The notes beneath the pieces are model-generated. The model was not told the DNA's origin, ran no database searches, and saw nothing but the letters and a program-made list of their open reading frames with translations. From Petasospora fabianii (taxonomy: Eukaryota; Ascomycota; Saccharomycetes; Phaffomycetales; Wickerhamomycetaceae): DNA of 64,000 nt. Below are positions 61,127 to 64,000 of this stretch, piece after piece. The position numbers were made by a program, and so were the translations under genes. Within the stretch, counting starts at the first letter, position 1; every line of letters begins with the position of its first letter. The stretch lies in assembly GCA_022641835.1 (NCBI GenBank), contig CP048719.1, forward strand, positions 868,001 to 932,000, in the 5' to 3' direction.

Positions 61127-61989
61127 CCCCATCATTGTTCAACACGGCAGAGTTCTAGACGGTCGCAAAACTCCTCAAAGCCAGCCAGACATAACAACTG
61201 AATAAATGACTAGAATCACTATTAATTGATAAAGTGACGTAGTTGAATCATATGAAAGTGAACCCCAACGAGCCTTCTATCAAGGAGATCATTTGAAGCT
61301 CGTGTTGAACTTACAAGTCCGATTGTCAGCCCAAAGCTCTGGGCACTCTCAAGGAAAACTCCATATGACAAATTGGAAGAACAGCTCATCATAAACACTA
61401 AATATACTGTACTGTCGCATTGAAAACCATGGGAAGAAACTCTGCTCATCTCCGTAAAGGCACGTGACCGAGTCTACCGTCTTTGAGCCTTTGTGTCACA
61501 AAACCTCATGAGTCAAAATCTCAATCTTACCTGCATAAAACGAAGAATTACACTATAACAGCATTGAATTATACTTATCCCCCTGGCATTGAGGTGCCTT
61601 TGGGGTGTTGAAAGGTCTTGATGATGCGGATGATGGAGGTTCGAGTCATGTGGCGCTGGCTACTCTGCGACTGGGCTCTTACCAATATCATTTAGCCCAT
61701 CTCGATCTAGATACAGATTCTACTGGCTCATGCAACGAGTGTTGGTCAATGGATGCTTCAGTTTGGTCTACATGTACTTCGACTATGTCGACCCATGTGC
61801 ATCGCGTGGTTTTGTGCTTGTCACTGCCAGTTGCCGTTGCTGAAGAGCTAACCATGCCTTTATTCCATTCCATTCTTTCTTGGTCAGCCTCGGAGCATTA
61901 TATGAGTCCAGTTTGATCACCTCTTTATATAGTTCTTGTCACACTGCTCGGCACGGCTTGGAGATGGAGGACACTTCCCATTGATGTTT

Positions 61990-62600
61990 CACTACTTGAC
62001 CTCTTCGGAGAGGCCGTGCTTTCCTGCAAACATTGTGGTTATGTTCAGTTGTCTAGTCAGTCAGGTTGAGAGTGGTGTCTAACCATGTGTCTACACATGT
62101 GAACTTGCATTTTAGGAGTGTTGCGGTACTCCTATCTATAGGTCGAGGGGAAGGGCTTAACTGCTCTTCATTCACTGCTTTCAACTACTGACACAAGACG
62201 CTGAACTAACGATCCCCTTTCCCCCTCTCCGAGCTTATGGGTCAACGGACACTGTGGTCCTCCAGTGCTATGTCTGATGATATACTGGTTTAACACATGT
62301 TTACGTGTGTGTCCTTGCATGGTATGACTTTGGCGTATCTATAAGTCAAGGCAGGTGAGCTAACTGCCTCCATTCTAGTATCTCGTATGGACAAAGCACT
62401 GTAGATATGGGCCCTGACAGGGCTCTACAGACCAAGGTGACTGTTGAATGTTCATGTGTCGACTCAGTTAAGTTGCTGGATGTGACGTCTACTCATGTGT
62501 CTTCACATGTGTCCTCGCTTGTCGAGGCTGATGAGCTAATTGCCTTCATTCATTACTTCCGCACACTGACAAGGTACTGAACACCCATGTTATACAGTCA
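61990..62600. repeat. Decayed tandem repeat, period about 200-210 bp
   Basis: Three units share an ACATGTG block followed by a CTTGCAT-like block (ending at 62110, 62320 and 62520), then TATCTATA-GTCGAGG and GAGCTAACTGCCT-CATTC blocks in the same order (second block near 62134, 62336 and 62521). The units differ at many bases, so the array is old. Confidence 0.7.
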
Positions 62601-62799
62601 TACATTCAGCTGTCAGTTGACAGCTGCTCAGAGAGGTGGATTGGTCTCAGGGGAATCGTCCACATGTGACTTATACCATTTGTAGTTGGAGTTGAAGGAT
62701 GCCCAGCCAAAAAGAGCTGCGAGCAGGGAGGAGTCCGTTGCCTTATATCACACCCAGGCGTGTCAATTGTTATATGTCTAGGGTGCCCTAAGGGCCAGT

Positions 62800-63060
62800 G
62801 CTTCTTCTGGGTCAGTGTTTGCATGGAGGTCGGTGTTATACCTCTTAGTTGAAGGACTCCGTACACCTCCCGCTGGCCCCATCTAACGAGGGGGAAGCCA
62901 GTGTGGCCTCGCACATGACGGTGGACTAGACCTACCACGACAGTCATCGGGGTGTGAGATTCCTTCTTGGGACAGTGACATGGGGCTCGTGTGCACCTCA
63001 TTAGTAGGCTCCAGATTCCCTGTGCCTGGCAACCCGAACGGGGAAGTCGGCAAACCCTAG
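62800..63060. repeat. Second decayed tandem repeat, period about 152 bp
   Basis: CTTCTTCTGGGTCAGTG near 62809 matches CCTTCTTGGGACAGTG near 62962, and GGCCCCATCTAACGAGG near 62875 matches GGCAACCCGAACGGGG near 63028, all at about 152-153 bases. A weaker third match may lie near 63345, two periods on. The sequence is richer in G+C than the gene part. Confidence 0.55.
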
Positions 63061-64000
63061 GTGGTGTCCCTCGCAGACAGGTGGAGAAATCCTGGAGGGT
63101 CATCCCAGGATGTCGGACACTTCTCCCCAGGTAAAGACTACGGAGATGGTCGTCAGAGTGCCACCTAGGATGGAAGAGGATGGAATTGGTGGTCTCTGGA
63201 CACGACTATCCCGAATAGTCCCTGGCAGTGGGATAAGCCTTACGCTGACCCAAAAGTAGATCCGCGGCCCCTGGGAAGAGGTACTAACGTTGAACATAGA
63301 CAGGGTGGACAGAGTGATGGATTATACCCGGTGGTGTTGTTCTTCCCCAGGTGGGGATACTCAGGTGGCCATGAATCGTGGTCATAGGCAGTGAGGTGAT
63401 GTCTCTCCATATTGAGGCATCGGACAAATTCACCGGGGCCCAACACTCTGCACACAACCTGTAATGTCAGCGTACAGGCCACCATTAAAGCAAGAGGCCC
63501 TTCCTTGCTATATTAATGGTCCCAGTGGGGTCAAAAATGTTGGGTAATCATGGGAGAGCGGGGGCATGTCCGATTTTTCGTAGGTATAGGGTCAGGGCTC
63601 GCTATGTTGTAGGAAGGCGCTGGAGAGACAGGCAAGGCTTCTATGCGTCAATGAAGCACACGAGGGTGTTTATGTGCTAGTTAGTAATGCTATGAAGTCC
63701 TTTTTGTAGCTGTATTTACTGCGCTGATTGAGTTATTGCCAAAAGAAGCCAGTTGAGGTAGTGTAGGTATGCGCGCCAGGGCCAGATACTAGAGCCTATC
63801 TGAAATAATTGTCTATAACGTGCCTTCAGAAGGGTCAATAAAACATCATTACTGTTATTGGAGTGATACCAAATGAAATAAGCTCGTTTAGAATGACTAT
63901 ACTGGGATCCAGCGCTAGAGTTGAAGCGTTGTTGTAGCTCGACGCGTTACTAGGTCAAAAGAATAAACCTATTGTTTTGCATGTGCTGACACCATTTCTG

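Larger units (their letters stand above)
61127..64000. other. Gene-free right segment
   Basis: No frame here looks genuine. Three minus-strand frames at 62606-63485 lie in three different phases and are by-products of a G+C-rich repeat area. One CACGTG lies at 61461-61466. The part from about 61990 to 63060 consists largely of decayed tandem repeats, which makes a subtelomeric setting likely, by inference only. Confidence 0.55.

Noticed and set aside
61638-61650. GGTTCGAGTC resembling a tRNA B box
   Set aside because: No A box or cloverleaf can be formed around it.
62606-63485. Three consecutive minus-strand frames (165, 65 and 81 codons) that could suggest a decayed mobile element
   Set aside because: They lie in three phases, no conserved domain is visible, and the DNA there shows tandem repeat structure. 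No terminal repeats or primer-binding site was seen.

Overview
The window looks like nuclear DNA of a budding yeast (Saccharomycotina) outside the Saccharomyces group. It is a dense run of mostly intronless, single-exon genes on both strands with short AT-rich spacers. Almost all recognisable products are yeast housekeeping proteins. The one clear intron, in UBC13, has a GTAAGT donor, a perfect TACTAAC branch site and a CAG acceptor. CTG codons fall at conserved leucine positions of UBC13, so CTG appears to be read as Leu and the CUG-Ser and CUG-Ala clades are unlikely. A D-xylose reductase, a fructosyl-amino-acid-oxidase-like flavoenzyme and a Git1-like permease fit a metabolically versatile non-WGD yeast.

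Layout: 1-5.3 kb is gene-free with only short chance ORFs and simple repeats. 5.5-9.0 kb holds a His/Pro-rich protein ending in a poly-C tract, a Pst2-like flavodoxin and two in-phase unknown ORFs. 9.2-9.6 kb carries an a-factor pheromone precursor gene too short for ordinary ORF calling. 9.7-28.4 kb holds OST1, COX16, VPS35, a GIT1-like permease, a membrane-anchored EEP-fold phosphatase, a thioredoxin-reductase-like flavoprotein, PEX8, an acidic orphan, SOF1, MEU1, POM34 and a PSR1/2-like phosphatase. 29.3-31.0 kb holds XYL1 and, inverted, a second a-factor gene inside a ~380 bp duplicate of the first locus including its promoter. 31.2-34.7 kb is a divergent pair, a Dal5-family permease and an amadoriase-like FAD oxidase, sharing a promoter with GATAAG sites. 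34.8-59.0 kb holds SPC110-like, TRP4, UBC13, a DNF1/2 P4-ATPase, a Ser/Pro-rich orphan with an acidic-aromatic tail, CCA1, BRR2 and TED1. 59.7-61.1 kb carries two small orphan genes that may be distant relatives. 61.1-64 kb is gene-free and contains two families of decayed tandem repeats, subtelomere-like in character.

Functional threads: mating (two a-factor precursors predicted to release the same peptide), secretory pathway and membranes (OST1, TED1, VPS35, DNF, PSR), RNA processing (SOF1, CCA1, BRR2), organelle biogenesis (COX16, PEX8, POM34) and nutrient scavenging (GIT1-like, DAL5-like/oxidase pair, XYL1). Two promoter motifs recur across intergenic regions: CACGTG (Cbf1/Pho4-like), with tight clusters at 17.3 and 59.1 kb, and TTCGCGAA-type palindromes at 26.7, 37.8, 39.2 and 50.3 kb. 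I saw no tRNA, rRNA, CRISPR or intact mobile element.
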